Source: JBQTJN01 sp052387095
GTDB lineage: Bacteria > Pseudomonadota > Alphaproteobacteria > Micavibrionales > Micavibrionaceae
DNA length: 13,721 nucleotides
Assembly: GCA_052387095.1 (NCBI GenBank)
Contig: JBQTJN010000033.1
Coordinates: 1-13,721 of the forward strand
Direction: 5' to 3'
The notes below the pieces were generated by a model. It saw nothing but the letters and a program-made list of their open reading frames with translations. It did not search any database and was not told where the DNA came from. Of the stretch, positions 6,576-13,542 are shown in pieces (the stretch's first letter is position 1; each line of letters starts with the position of its first letter). Position numbers and translations under genes: made by a program.

Positions 6576-9500
6576 ATGTTCCGGCTCGTTTCTTTCAGTC
6601 TTTTTATGTTTTTTTGCAGCATCGGCGCATCTTATGCGCAGGAGAGCGTCACGATGCGCGCCGGCGAGCACGCAGGCTATTCACGCCTGGTATTTGACTG
6701 GCAGGACAAGGTTGCTTATTCCGTTAATACGGCGCAGCCCGGCAAGCTGATCATTACATTCCAGAAAAACGCGCTGCTCGATAAAAAAACGCTGGCCGGG
6801 CAGATCGCGAAAAATGTGCAGAGTGTTGAAACACTGTCGCAGGATCCGCTGACGATCGACATCACGCTGCCCGCGGGCAGCAAGACGCGCAACTTCCAGG
6901 CCGGCAAGCGCGTGCTCATCGATATTTATGATGCGCCGGGCGCGCCGGCGATGCAGAGCAAGACGGAAATAAAGCCCGAGGCGAAACCGGAACCTAAAAA
7001 ACCGGGGCCCGTCAAAGAAATAGCCCGCGTGCAGCCAGCTGCCGGTGAAAAGAAGGCTGAAGAAAAACCCCCGGAAGCGGTAAAGGTTGAAGAGAAAAAA
7101 GAAAAAGTGACGGTTGTCGAAAAATTCGGCCCGCCGATGCCTGCATTGCCGTTCAGGAAAAAAGGTCTTACGCCCGAAGTGGTGAAGATCGAGGCGCCGG
7201 ATACGAAGGAACTTGCGCGTCCACGCCCGGTACAGTCCCTGCCTGAAAAACCAGTCAAAAAAAGCATGCCTCAAACTGTTCAGGCGGCACCGCCGGAGAT
7301 AGGGCCGAAGAAAGCCATCAAAAAACTGGAAGCGCCCACGATCATCAGTTTCTCCGCGATTGATTCCATCGATCTCGCGGTTTTTGAGCGCGGCCGTAAA
7401 ATCTGGATGCTCAGTCACCTGCAGAACCTGATGTTGCGCCCACAGGTGACAGGGCCGGGCGCGGATAGTCTGCTGCCTCTGAACGTCAAAGAAAGCGGCG
7501 ATGTTAAAATATTCCAGTTCATACAGCCACAGGGCGCGCAACTGCGCGCGCAGGGCGGCGGGGTCCTTTGGCGCATCATGATGGCGACAGCGACGGATGT
7601 TCTGCCGAAAGAAAAAACCCAGCCTGTTGAGCCGACGCTGCAAATGGCGGAGGGCGGCGGAAAAATACTCTGGCCATTGCGCGAAATGGGACGTATTGCC
7701 GACATCACGGATCCTGTTACGGGCAAGGCCCTGAAAGTCGTGACGGTTCGCAGCGGCGAACAATTTGCAGGCCCGGCGCGAGATTTTGTGGAGTTCGAGG
7801 TTCTGCCATCGACTCTTGGAATTGCCATTCTGCCCAAGGTTGATGATCTGCAGATTACGCTGACGCCGCAGGGGGTTGAAATTACGCGCGCGACCGGCCT
7901 GCATTTTACGCCGGGCGAAGAAGTTGCCGCCATTGTCAAAGACCGGGAGAAAACCAAACGCCGTCCGAAAATAGATCCGAATGTGCGACGCATTTTTGAT
8001 TTCAATGAATGGCAGATGGGCAGTCTTGTGACGCTCGAGCAAAATAAAACCATCCTGCTTGGCAATTTACCGAAGCGGCCGGATAACCAGAAAACCGGCG
8101 GGATTATCACGCTCGCTAAAATGTATCTCTCGCACGGCATGTGGGCGGAGGCACTTGGGTTCCTTAGTTTTGCCGAGGCCGAGGCGCCGGAGCTGTTGCA
8201 AAATCCTGAATTCATCGCGTTGCGCGGCGCGGCGCAAATCCTGGGTCTCGAGAGCGAAGCCGGATTTAGTAGTCTTTCCATGGATGAGTTGCAGATTTTC
8301 CCGGAGATTGATTACTGGCGTGCCATTGCGCTGGCACATCTTGGTGACTGGCAGCAGGCGGGCGAAACCATGCCGCGGGATTTTGGAATTCTTGCCGATT
8401 ACCCGCCGGAAATGATTACGCGGCTTTCGCTGGTGATGTCTGAAATTGCCCTGCGCGCCGGTGACCGCAAGGCTGGCGCCGAACTTCTTGGATTAATCCA
8501 GGATGAAGCCGCGGAATTTTCACCGCAGCAGAAGGCGGCATTCGATTATCTGCAGGGCGAGCTGGCACGTCAAAACGGCAAACCCGAAGAGACCAAGAAA
8601 TTATGGGAACCGTTGGCAAACGGTCCGGATGAACAGTACCGCGTCAAAGCCGGTCTTGCCATGACGCGCCTCCTGAGTGATGAAAAGAAAATTACGCCGA
8701 AAGAGGCGATCGACCGGCTGGAGCGCCTGCGTTATGCGTGGCGCGGCAATGAACTGGAAGCCCAGGTCAATTACTGGCTCGGGCATATGTATTTTGTAAA
8801 CGGCGATTATATCAAAGGTCTTAAAATTATGCGTGACGCGGCCGGTTATGCAGCCGGTACGGATCTCGGCGAGACGATCACAACGGAAATGGCGCAGGTT
8901 TTTTCCGATCTTTTCCTGAGTGTGAAGCTGGACAAGGTTTCAGCCGTCGATGCCGCCGTGATTCACAGCGAGTTTTCGGAGCTGATCCCGCCGGGCGAGA
9001 AGGGTGACATCGTCGCCAGCCGGCTGATCGATCACCTTATCAAGTACGATTTGTTCGAGCAGGCGGAAACGCTTTTGCAGGGGCAGTTTGATCGGCGTTT
9101 GCAGGGGCTGGACGCCTATGAGGGCGGCGTCAGGCTGGCGGCGATCTATCTTCTCGACCGCAAGCCTGTTAACGCGTTGAGTGTTTTGAACAAGTCTGTC
9201 GATCATTTGCGCAAATTGCCGGTCGCTGAACAAACACCCATGCGTTTGCGGCAGGTTGCGCTTTTGCGGGCGAGGGCTTTTTCCGAGCAGAACAAGCCGG
9301 AGCAGGCGATGGGGCTGCTCGGGGAGCTGGATGACGGTGCGGATGTGAACCGCCTGCGCGCCGACATAGCCTGGCGCGCAGGATACTGGGATGATGCCTC
9401 GGAAGCATTGGGCTATGTCGTCAATGACGAGAATATTTCCGTGACGGCGGCGCCTTCGGCGGAAACGGTATCGCTGCTCCTGCGTTATGCGGTGGCGCTC

Positions 9501-9731
9501 AACCTCGGCAACGACCGGATCCGGCTGGCCAATTTGCGGGAAAAATACGGCGCGGCGATGGCGCAAACCGATAAAGCGCGGGTGTTCGAGATGGTGACGC
9601 GGTCATGGCAGAGCGCGTTGCTGGAAGACCGCGAAGCGCTGATGTCCATGGTATCGGAGGTCGATTTGTTTGAAAATTTCCTGAATAATTCGGGTAATGG
9701 AGCGACGCAACCCGCGGCAAAAACCAACTAG
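6576..9731 (+). CDS. Giant exported TPR protein of the motor operon
   Basis: 1051 residues. A Sec signal peptide (1-22, cleavage likely after ASYA) is followed by a beta-rich domain (about 23-125, with SRLVFDWQDKVAYSV and KLIITFQ) resembling AMIN-type envelope domains. Next come a Pro/Lys/Glu-rich linker (about 128-255) suited to spanning the periplasm, a second beta-rich region (about 256-450), and from about 500 to the end a long array of TPR-like helix pairs (for example KMYLSHGMWAEALGFLSFAE and QVNYWLGHMYFVNGDYIKGL). I do not recognise a named family. Large TPR proteins follow motor genes in some alphaproteobacteria. It lies 59 bp after motB and is probably the last gene of that operon. 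I infer a periplasmic scaffold around the stator or basal body. No terminator separates it from convergent fliP, only 2 bp away. Confidence 0.75.
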   Translation: MFRLVSFSLFMFFCSIGASYAQESVTMRAGEHAGYSRLVFDWQDKVAYSVNTAQPGKLIITFQKNALLDKKTLAGQIAKNVQSVETLSQDPLTIDITLPAGSKTRNFQAGKRVLIDIYDAPGAPAMQSKTEIKPEAKPEPKKPGPVKEIARVQPAAGEKKAEEKPPEAVKVEEKKEKVTVVEKFGPPMPALPFRKKGLTPEVVKIEAPDTKELARPRPVQSLPEKPVKKSMPQTVQAAPPEIGPKKAIKKLEAPTIISFSAIDSIDLAVFERGRKIWMLSHLQNLMLRPQVTGPGADSLLPLNVKESGDVKIFQFIQPQGAQLRAQGGGVLWRIMMATATDVLPKEKTQPVEPTLQMAEGGGKILWPLREMGRIADITDPVTGKALKVVTVRSGEQFAGPARDFVEFEVLPSTLGIAILPKVDDLQITLTPQGVEITRATGLHFTPGEEVAAIVKDREKTKRRPKIDPNVRRIFDFNEWQMGSLVTLEQNKTILLGNLPKRPDNQKTGGIITLAKMYLSHGMWAEALGFLSFAEAEAPELLQNPEFIALRGAAQILGLESEAGFSSLSMDELQIFPEIDYWRAIALAHLGDWQQAGETMPRDFGILADYPPEMITRLSLVMSEIALRAGDRKAGAELLGLIQDEAAEFSPQQKAAFDYLQGELARQNGKPEETKKLWEPLANGPDEQYRVKAGLAMTRLLSDEKKITPKEAIDRLERLRYAWRGNELEAQVNYWLGHMYFVNGDYIKGLKIMRDAAGYAAGTDLGETITTEMAQVFSDLFLSVKLDKVSAVDAAVIHSEFSELIPPGEKGDIVASRLIDHLIKYDLFEQAETLLQGQFDRRLQGLDAYEGGVRLAAIYLLDRKPVNALSVLNKSVDHLRKLPVAEQTPMRLRQVALLRARAFSEQNKPEQAMGLLGELDDGADVNRLRADIAWRAGYWDDASEALGYVVNDENISVTAAPSAETVSLLLRYAVALNLGNDRIRLANLREKYGAAMAQTDKARVFEMVTRSWQSALLEDREALMSMVSEVDLFENFLNNSGNGATQPAAKTN

Positions 9732-9733
9732 GT

Positions 9734-10564
9734 TTAACCCGGCGGGAGAATCGGCGCGACGTCGAAGCTCTGGATCAGGGACCCGGTGATCAGGTACCAG
9801 CCATCCACCAGCACGAAGAAAATAATCTTGAACGGCAGAGAGATCGTCACGGGCGGCAGCATCATCATACCCATCGACATCAGGATGGACGAGGTTACAA
9901 GGTCAATAATCAGGAAGGGGAGGAAAATCATAAAGCCGATCTCGAACGCGCGGTGCAGTTCCGAGATCATGAAAGAGGGAATGATAATTTGGATCGGCAG
10001 GTCCATCGCATCTTCCGGCGCTTCGATTTCGGTGAGGTTAATGAACAGCTGAAGGTCCTTCTGGCGCACGTTTTTCAGCATGAATTCCTTGAACGGCTCG
10101 AGGCCGCGTTCAAAGGCCTGGATTTCGTCAATTTCCTCGTTGATCAGGGGCTTGAGCGCATTGTCGTAAGCGGATGTAAAAACCGGCGTCATGATAAAGA
10201 AGGTCAGGAACAGCGCGAGCGAGATCATAACGGTGTTGGGCGGCGTCTGCTGAATGCCGATGGCGGTGCGCAGGAAAGAGAGAACAACAACGATGCGCGT
10301 GAACGAGGTCATCATGATCAGGATGGATGGCGCCAGCGAGAGGACGGTCAGGAGTGCGACCAGCTGGATGACGCGGCCGGTGACAGTGCTTTCGCCTTCG
10401 GCGCCGAGATCGAGGGAGAGACTTTGTGCGATAGCGGGCAGGAAGTGAAAACATAAAATAAACGCTGTCACCCCCGCGAAGGCGGGGGTCCGGCAGAAGC
10501 GGAAAAGAGTCCGGATGCCAGCCTTCGAGGGCATGACAATATTTTTATTCATAAACAGTTTCAT
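9734..10564 (-). CDS. fliP: Flagellar export gate protein FliP with repeat-encoded insert
   Basis: FliP forms the core channel of the flagellar type III export gate. Up to 276 residues, with RVIQLVALLTVLSLAPSILI, SFTRIVVVLSFLR and TPPNTVMISLALFLTFFIMT diagnostic. The C-terminal half has PSFMISELHRAFEIGFMIFL and MMMLPPVTISLPFKIIFFVL. Two ATGs, at 10564 and 10552, overlap the end of fliO; I give the longer, but MNKN from 10552 is equally plausible. Residues about 9-33 come from a palindromic repeat read in frame. Without it, MNKN would join AFILCFHFLPAIAQ, an ordinary FliP signal peptide cleaved after AIA. A GTG at the repeat's end (10471) could also start a short form, but that form lacks a basic N-region. 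The gene ends 2 bp from the TPR stop. Confidence 0.95.
   Translation of the reverse strand: MKLFMNKNIVMPSKAGIRTLFRFCRTPAFAGVTAFILCFHFLPAIAQSLSLDLGAEGESTVTGRVIQLVALLTVLSLAPSILIMMTSFTRIVVVLSFLRTAIGIQQTPPNTVMISLALFLTFFIMTPVFTSAYDNALKPLINEEIDEIQAFERGLEPFKEFMLKNVRQKDLQLFINLTEIEAPEDAMDLPIQIIIPSFMISELHRAFEIGFMIFLPFLIIDLVTSSILMSMGMMMLPPVTISLPFKIIFFVLVDGWYLITGSLIQSFDVAPILPPG
10465..10538 (-). repeat. Palindromic repeat, family R3, in frame in fliP
   Basis: A 74-bp quasi-palindrome with 29-nt arms (10465-10493 and 10510-10538) that pair at 22 of 29 positions around a 16-nt loop. It contains the GCGAAGGC and CGAAGGC cores and TGACA/TGTCA ends. It belongs to the widely seen class whose ends read GTCAT-CCC-GCGAAGG. 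On the minus strand it is stop-free and encodes residues about 9-33 of FliP, including the tell-tale TPAFAGVT. Its family differs from that in flgA, so two families have independently entered signal-peptide regions. Confidence 0.88.
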
Positions 10565-10829
10565 TTACCGGTTTTATATTCGTTTCCACAATAGTTTCGC
10601 TGCTTCCGCCCAAAATGACAAGATGCTGCGTATCGTCGCGCTCGATCAATACAAGGCGGCGGCGGGCGTCAAGGTTCAGGGTTTCGATGATTTTCAGGCG
10701 CCGCCGGGCGGGTTTGACGGAAGGCGCACCCGCAAGCCCGAGTTTTTTTAAAATAAGCGTGAGGCCGCCCATCAGGGCCAGCACGAAGCACAGGGCCGCC
10801 AGCAGCCGGAATATATCAGGATTTTCCAT
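10545..10829 (-). CDS. fliO: Flagellar export protein FliO
   Basis: 94 residues, short as usual for FliO. FliO is an inner-membrane protein that assists assembly of the FliP ring. There is one membrane helix (about 7-27, LLAALCFVLALMGGLTLILKK) and a cytoplasmic FliO/MopB domain with RRLKIIETLNLDARRRLVLI, DTQHLVILGGSSETIVE. The ATG at 10829 is chosen over one at 10886 because the longer form would run deep into the upstream gene, and the membrane helix directly follows the short tail MENPDIFR. It starts 1 bp after the preceding stop and its end overlaps the start of fliP, so translation is coupled. Confidence 0.92.
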   Translation of the reverse strand: MENPDIFRLLAALCFVLALMGGLTLILKKLGLAGAPSVKPARRRLKIIETLNLDARRRLVLIERDDTQHLVILGGSSETIVETNIKPVNETVYE

Positions 10830-10830
10830 G

Positions 10831-11091
10831 TCAGTGTCCGTTTGTATATTTCTGTTTTGTCTCGACAAGGCGCAACGATAAATCATCCAGCCGGGAAATG
10901 AGCTCCGCCATCAGGATTTTTATATCCGGCATCATGGCGGGATCCGCTTTCTTTGCATCCTCGCAGAAGCGGTCGACTTCACGGTTGAGATTGGCAAGGT
11001 CAACGGATTTACCAGCCTCAACACGCCCGGTTGCCTGGACGACAAATGCGATCAGGATGTGGAAGCGGCCGAGGATGGTTTCATTGCTCAT
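10831..11091 (-). CDS. Small helical protein of the fhlB-fliO-fliP operon, unknown
   Basis: 86 residues, predominantly helical and without membrane segment or signal (GRFHILIAFVVQATGRVEAG, then DLANLNREVDRFCEDAKKAD and ISRLDDLSLRLVETKQKY). I do not recognise a family. The start overlaps the fhlB stop by 4 bp (ATGA) and the stop is 1 bp before fliO, so it is an integral part of the export-gate operon. Size and helical character are like small export chaperones or regulators (FliT/FliJ-sized), but no sequence motif shows that. I am sure it is a gene and unsure of its role. Confidence 0.75.
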   Translation of the reverse strand: MSNETILGRFHILIAFVVQATGRVEAGKSVDLANLNREVDRFCEDAKKADPAMMPDIKILMAELISRLDDLSLRLVETKQKYTNGH

Positions 11092-11462
11092 TCTGTGTCC
11101 TTCATATCATCTTCAAACACCGCATCAAACGGGTTTGGCTGCCCGTTAGCGCGATAGACGTAGGATAAGATTTCGGCAACGGCCATGAAAGCCTCGGACG
11201 GGATGGGGCTGTCGACCTCGATTTTCGTCAGCATTTCGGCCAGCGCGCTATCCTCCCGGACATTAATCCCGTTTTCATAAGCAAGGGCGATAATCTGCTC
11301 GGCAATTTTTCCCCAACCGGCGGCGGTGATGACCGGCAGGACGCCTTTACCGGTGCCGTCTCTGATGGCTACGGCGGCCTGGCGTTTCGGAATTTTCTTT
11401 ATATTTAAATTGTTTAGGACGTCTTTACTATGCCCCGGGCACCCGTCGTCATATTTATCCAT
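11088..11462 (-). CDS. fhlB: FhlB, stand-alone FlhB C-terminal-domain protein
   Basis: 124 residues covering only the FlhB_C (EscU/YscU switch) domain: AVAIRDGTGKGVLPVITAAG, then IAEQIIALAYENGINVREDS and PIPSEAFMAVAEILSYVYRA. FlhB itself has an N-terminal membrane domain and self-cleaves at NPTH. Here the corresponding place reads IPKRQAAVAI, so there is no NPTH and no cleavage is expected. Such proteins (FhlB, YlqH type) can partly replace the FlhB C-terminus in export-specificity switching. ATG at 11462 has no visible Shine-Dalgarno, so the exact start is unsure. The -24 element of the flgB sigma-54 promoter lies 2 bp upstream of this ATG. First gene of fhlB-unknown-fliO-fliP. Confidence 0.85.
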   Translation of the reverse strand: MDKYDDGCPGHSKDVLNNLNIKKIPKRQAAVAIRDGTGKGVLPVITAAGWGKIAEQIIALAYENGINVREDSALAEMLTKIEVDSPIPSEAFMAVAEILSYVYRANGQPNPFDAVFEDDMKDTE

Positions 11463-11463
11463 G

Positions 11464-11480
11464 CTGGCACGCTATCTGCA
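11464..11480 (+). promoter_or_regulatory. Sigma-54 promoter of flgB-flgC-fliE-fliQ
   Basis: CTGGCACGCTATCTGCA matches YTGGCACGRNNNTTGCW at all but two specified positions (C for R, C for the first T), with the essential GG and GC correctly spaced. The predicted start near 11491 gives a leader of about 29 nt before the flgB ATG at 11520. It abuts the start codon of divergent fhlB, so the two promoters must share or compete for this DNA. Confidence 0.87.
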
Positions 11481-11519
11481 TCTCTACCTACGGGTCAGGA
11501 ACAAAGGGGTCTTGGTATC

Positions 11520-11945
11520 ATGACTATACAAAATCTGTCGCTTTTGAAAGCACTTGGCGTAAAAATGGGGTATCTTAACCAGCGTCAGGCCGTCATTTCG
11601 CAAAATGTCGCCAATGCCGATACGCCGGGTTACCGTCCGAAAGATCTGCAGAAGGCAGATTTCGGCAGCCTGCTGGGTGATCTCGGTCAGGGTAAAGGCG
11701 CGTCCGGCGTATCGCCCGTCAAGCTGGCCGTTACTAATGTCTCGCACATGACGCCCGGCGGCGAAGGCCAGAGCGCGAAAAGTTTAAAGCAAAAAACATT
11801 CTATGAAGTCGCGCCATCCGGCAATGCCGTGATCATGGAAGAGCAGCTTCTCATGGCCGGGCAGACATCGACCGATTACAATTTAATGACCAGCCTGTAT
11901 CAGAAAAACATACGGCTGATTAAAACCGCGCTGGGAACGGCGTAA
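11520..11945 (+). CDS. flgB: Flagellar proximal rod protein FlgB
   Basis: 141 residues. FlgB is a rod subunit near the MS ring. N-terminal signature: KMGYLNQRQAVISQNVANAD followed by TPGYRPKD (about 34-41). C-terminal helix: MTSLYQKNIRLIKTALG. The ATG at 11520 is chosen over an in-frame one at 11430 because the longer version would span the sigma-54 promoter and lie antisense to fhlB. AAAGGGG lies about 11 bases upstream. It is first in the flgB-flgC-fliE set, 11 bp before flgC, and its product is exported by the FliP/Q/R gate encoded alongside. Confidence 0.95.
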   Translation: MTIQNLSLLKALGVKMGYLNQRQAVISQNVANADTPGYRPKDLQKADFGSLLGDLGQGKGASGVSPVKLAVTNVSHMTPGGEGQSAKSLKQKTFYEVAPSGNAVIMEEQLLMAGQTSTDYNLMTSLYQKNIRLIKTALGTA

Positions 11946-11956
11946 GGAGATAAAAT

Positions 11957-12376
11957 ATGAGCTCTGATATTCTCAATGCGATGAAGATCTCGGCGATGGG
12001 CATGAGGGCGCAGGGCATGCGCCTGCGTGTTATCACAGAGAACGTGGCGAACTCGGAAACCACAGGGACCAACCCGACCGAAGATCCGTACCGCCGCAAG
12101 ATGATTACATTTAAAAACGAACTGGACCGCGCATCGGGCGTTGACCTGGTGGGAGTCGATAAAATCTCGGTCGACCGGAAAACGGATTTCCCGGTAAAGT
12201 TCATGCCGGGTCATCCTGCGGCAGATGAAAACGGTTATGTCCGCATGCCGAATCTCAACCCGCTGATCGAAATCATGAACGTGCGCGAGGCGCAGCGTTC
12301 TTATGAGGCCAATCTCGGTATGATCGAGCAGGCGAAATCCATGCTGACCCGGACAATCGATTTGTTGCGGACTTAA
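11957..12376 (+). CDS. flgC: Flagellar proximal rod protein FlgC
   Basis: 139 residues, the usual FlgC length. Rod-family N-terminus MKISAMGMRAQGMRLRVITE with ENVANSETTGTNP (about 29-41, the ANS-TTG variant typical of FlgC), central DENGYVRMPNLNPLIEIMNV and C-terminal RSYEANLGMIEQAKSMLTRT. AAGGAGAT lies upstream of the ATG at good spacing. It forms the proximal rod with FlgB and FlgF. It is followed not by fliE directly but by a 70-bp palindromic repeat and a candidate internal promoter. Confidence 0.96.
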   Translation: MSSDILNAMKISAMGMRAQGMRLRVITENVANSETTGTNPTEDPYRRKMITFKNELDRASGVDLVGVDKISVDRKTDFPVKFMPGHPAADENGYVRMPNLNPLIEIMNVREAQRSYEANLGMIEQAKSMLTRTIDLLRT

Positions 12377-12381
12377 GAAAT

Positions 12382-12443
12382 CCCTCACCCCAACCCTCTC
12401 CCGGAGGGAGAGGGAGTCCAAGCGAAGCGAGGACGGGTGAGGG
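12382..12443. repeat. Palindromic repeat, family R4, between flgC and fliE
   Basis: Two nested stems: outer CCCTCACCC (12382-12390) with GGGTGAGGG (12435-12443), and inner CCCTCTCCC (12394-12402) with GGGAGAGGG (12406-12414) around a 3-nt loop. The spacer includes AAGCGAAGCGAGGACG. This is a widespread type of intergenic palindrome in proteobacteria. Here it starts 6 bp after the flgC stop. As RNA it would fold into a strong hairpin that could protect the flgBC message or lower fliE read-through. There is no T tract, so it is not a classical terminator. Confidence 0.9.
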
Positions 12444-12444
12444 G

Positions 12445-12473
12445 ATGACGTAAGAATAAATATTGGTTATAAT
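12445..12473 (+). promoter_or_regulatory. Candidate internal promoter of fliE
   Basis: ATGACG (12445-12450, 4 of 6 to TTGACA), a 17-bp A/T-rich spacer and a perfect TATAAT (12468-12473). The predicted start lies just before the fliE Shine-Dalgarno (AGGAG, about 12480), leaving a very short leader. The -35 hexamer is made of the bases at the edge of the R4 repeat. The match is good, but promoter activity is inferred. Confidence 0.45.
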
Positions 12474-12490
12474 GAATCAGGAGTTAAAAC

Positions 12491-12805
12491 ATGCCTATAG
12501 GTAAAATGATCGACCCGGCCGCAGCGGCCAGCGCCTATGCGAATACGACCAGGATCGGCTCTGCCGCCAAGGCAGAAGGCGATGACGGCGTTAATTTCTC
12601 CGATTTCCTCAAGCAGGGCGTGAGCGCGACTGTTGATGCCCTGAAATCCAGCGAAGCGGCCTCTGCGCAAGCCGTGAGCGGCGCGGCCGACATCACCGAT
12701 GTTGTGCAGGCTGTGACCGCGGCCGAACTGACACTGCAGACTGTGGTTGCCGTGCGTGACCGGCTTGTGAGCGCGTATCAAGAAATTATGCGGATGCCGA
12801 TTTAA
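12491..12805 (+). CDS. fliE: Flagellar hook-basal body protein FliE
   Basis: 104 residues. FliE is the small export substrate that joins the MS ring to the rod and is needed to start rod export. The diagnostic C-terminus is VTAAELTLQTVVAVRDRLVS, then AYQEIMRMPI. The middle is helical (VNFSDFLKQGVSATVDALKS). AGGAG lies upstream of the ATG. Its last 4 bp overlap tail-to-tail with the opposite-strand gene that follows. The usual next gene, fliQ, is displaced by about 460 bp. Confidence 0.94.
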   Translation: MPIGKMIDPAAAASAYANTTRIGSAAKAEGDDGVNFSDFLKQGVSATVDALKSSEAASAQAVSGAADITDVVQAVTAAELTLQTVVAVRDRLVSAYQEIMRMPI

Positions 12806-13164
12806 GGAAAAAATCCGGCTGCTGTTACAGGGCAGATATAAGGATTTGTTTCCTCATAAAAATCCCAAGTTGAAAAAACTGTTGTTTCCGGAAGATCAAG
12901 ATTTGCAATCATATCTTTCTTGTCTTCAGCCGTTATCAGCTTTTTTTCAACCCAAGCATCAAGTACATCCATAATGCGTTCGAGCGATGCCGTCGTAATT
13001 AAAATAGGTGTCTCGTCCGTATGGCCATATTGGGTGCGGATATCTGCAGCTTTTTCATCCGCTACTGTATAATAGGTAAAGCCATTCACAACCAGCCAGG
13101 TATGTTTGGGTATTAAGGACAGATCATCTATGATCTGTTTTTCGTCAGGGTAATTTTTTTTCAT
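12802..13164 (-). CDS. Unknown AT-rich cytoplasmic protein inserted in the fli operon
   Basis: 120 residues, no signal or membrane segment, with mixed alpha/beta character (HTWLVVNGFTYYTVADEKAA, then ILITTASLERIMDVLDAWVE and KKLITAEDKKDMIANLD). I do not recognise a family. GGAGATGCTGC lies before the ATG at 13164, so a ribosome site is present. The gene and its upstream 100 bp are distinctly more A/T-rich than the flagellar genes and run against them between fliE and fliQ, which are normally adjacent. This suggests a recently acquired passenger. Its stop overlaps the fliE stop by 4 bp. A role in motility is not indicated. Confidence 0.65.
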   Translation of the reverse strand: MKKNYPDEKQIIDDLSLIPKHTWLVVNGFTYYTVADEKAADIRTQYGHTDETPILITTASLERIMDVLDAWVEKKLITAEDKKDMIANLDLPETTVFSTWDFYEETNPYICPVTAAGFFP

Positions 13165-13263
13165 GCAGCATCTCCGTGAACGCCCTTTTATTTAGCATAT
13201 TACATGTAAAAACGCAACAGCTTTTATTTTTAAATTTTTTCAATCCTCTGATAGGCTTAGGCC

Positions 13264-13530
13264 ATGAACGAAACCGAGATTATTGACGTTGCCCGCGAAG
13301 CGCTGCTGATTTCCATCCAGATTTCGGCGCCTATTCTCATGATCGGCCTGATTGTCGGCGTGTCGATTGCGCTGCTGCAGGCGCTGACGCAGATCCAGGA
13401 GATGACGCTGGTGTTCGTGCCGAAAATTCTCGCGATCTTCCTGGCGCTGTTCTTTTTCATGCCGTTCATGATGCACACAGTGATGGATTTCATGGAAAGT
13501 CTGGCGGACAGAATGATAGGTTTGGGGTGA
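13264..13530 (+). CDS. fliQ: Flagellar export gate protein FliQ
   Basis: 88 residues, the standard FliQ length. Two membrane helices (about 16-37, ISIQISAPILMIGLIVGVSI, and about 52-75, PKILAIFLALFFFMPFMMHT) flank the conserved LLQALTQIQEMTLVFVPK. FliQ sits on the FliP/FliR spiral of the export gate. ATG at 13264 is preceded by a weak TAGGCTTAGG. Because the passenger gene and an A/T-rich 99-bp spacer separate it from fliE, it may need its own promoter or long read-through; I saw no convincing promoter. fliR is expected next, but a repeat lies between. Confidence 0.96.
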   Translation: MNETEIIDVAREALLISIQISAPILMIGLIVGVSIALLQALTQIQEMTLVFVPKILAIFLALFFFMPFMMHTVMDFMESLADRMIGLG

Positions 13531-13542
13531 ATGTTTATGGAG

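Noticed and set aside
6681..8042. Minus-strand open frame of 453 codons inside the TPR gene
   Set aside because: The length reflects codon bias of the opposite gene. The translation is rich in Arg/Phe/His with no recognisable domain, and there is no ribosome site.
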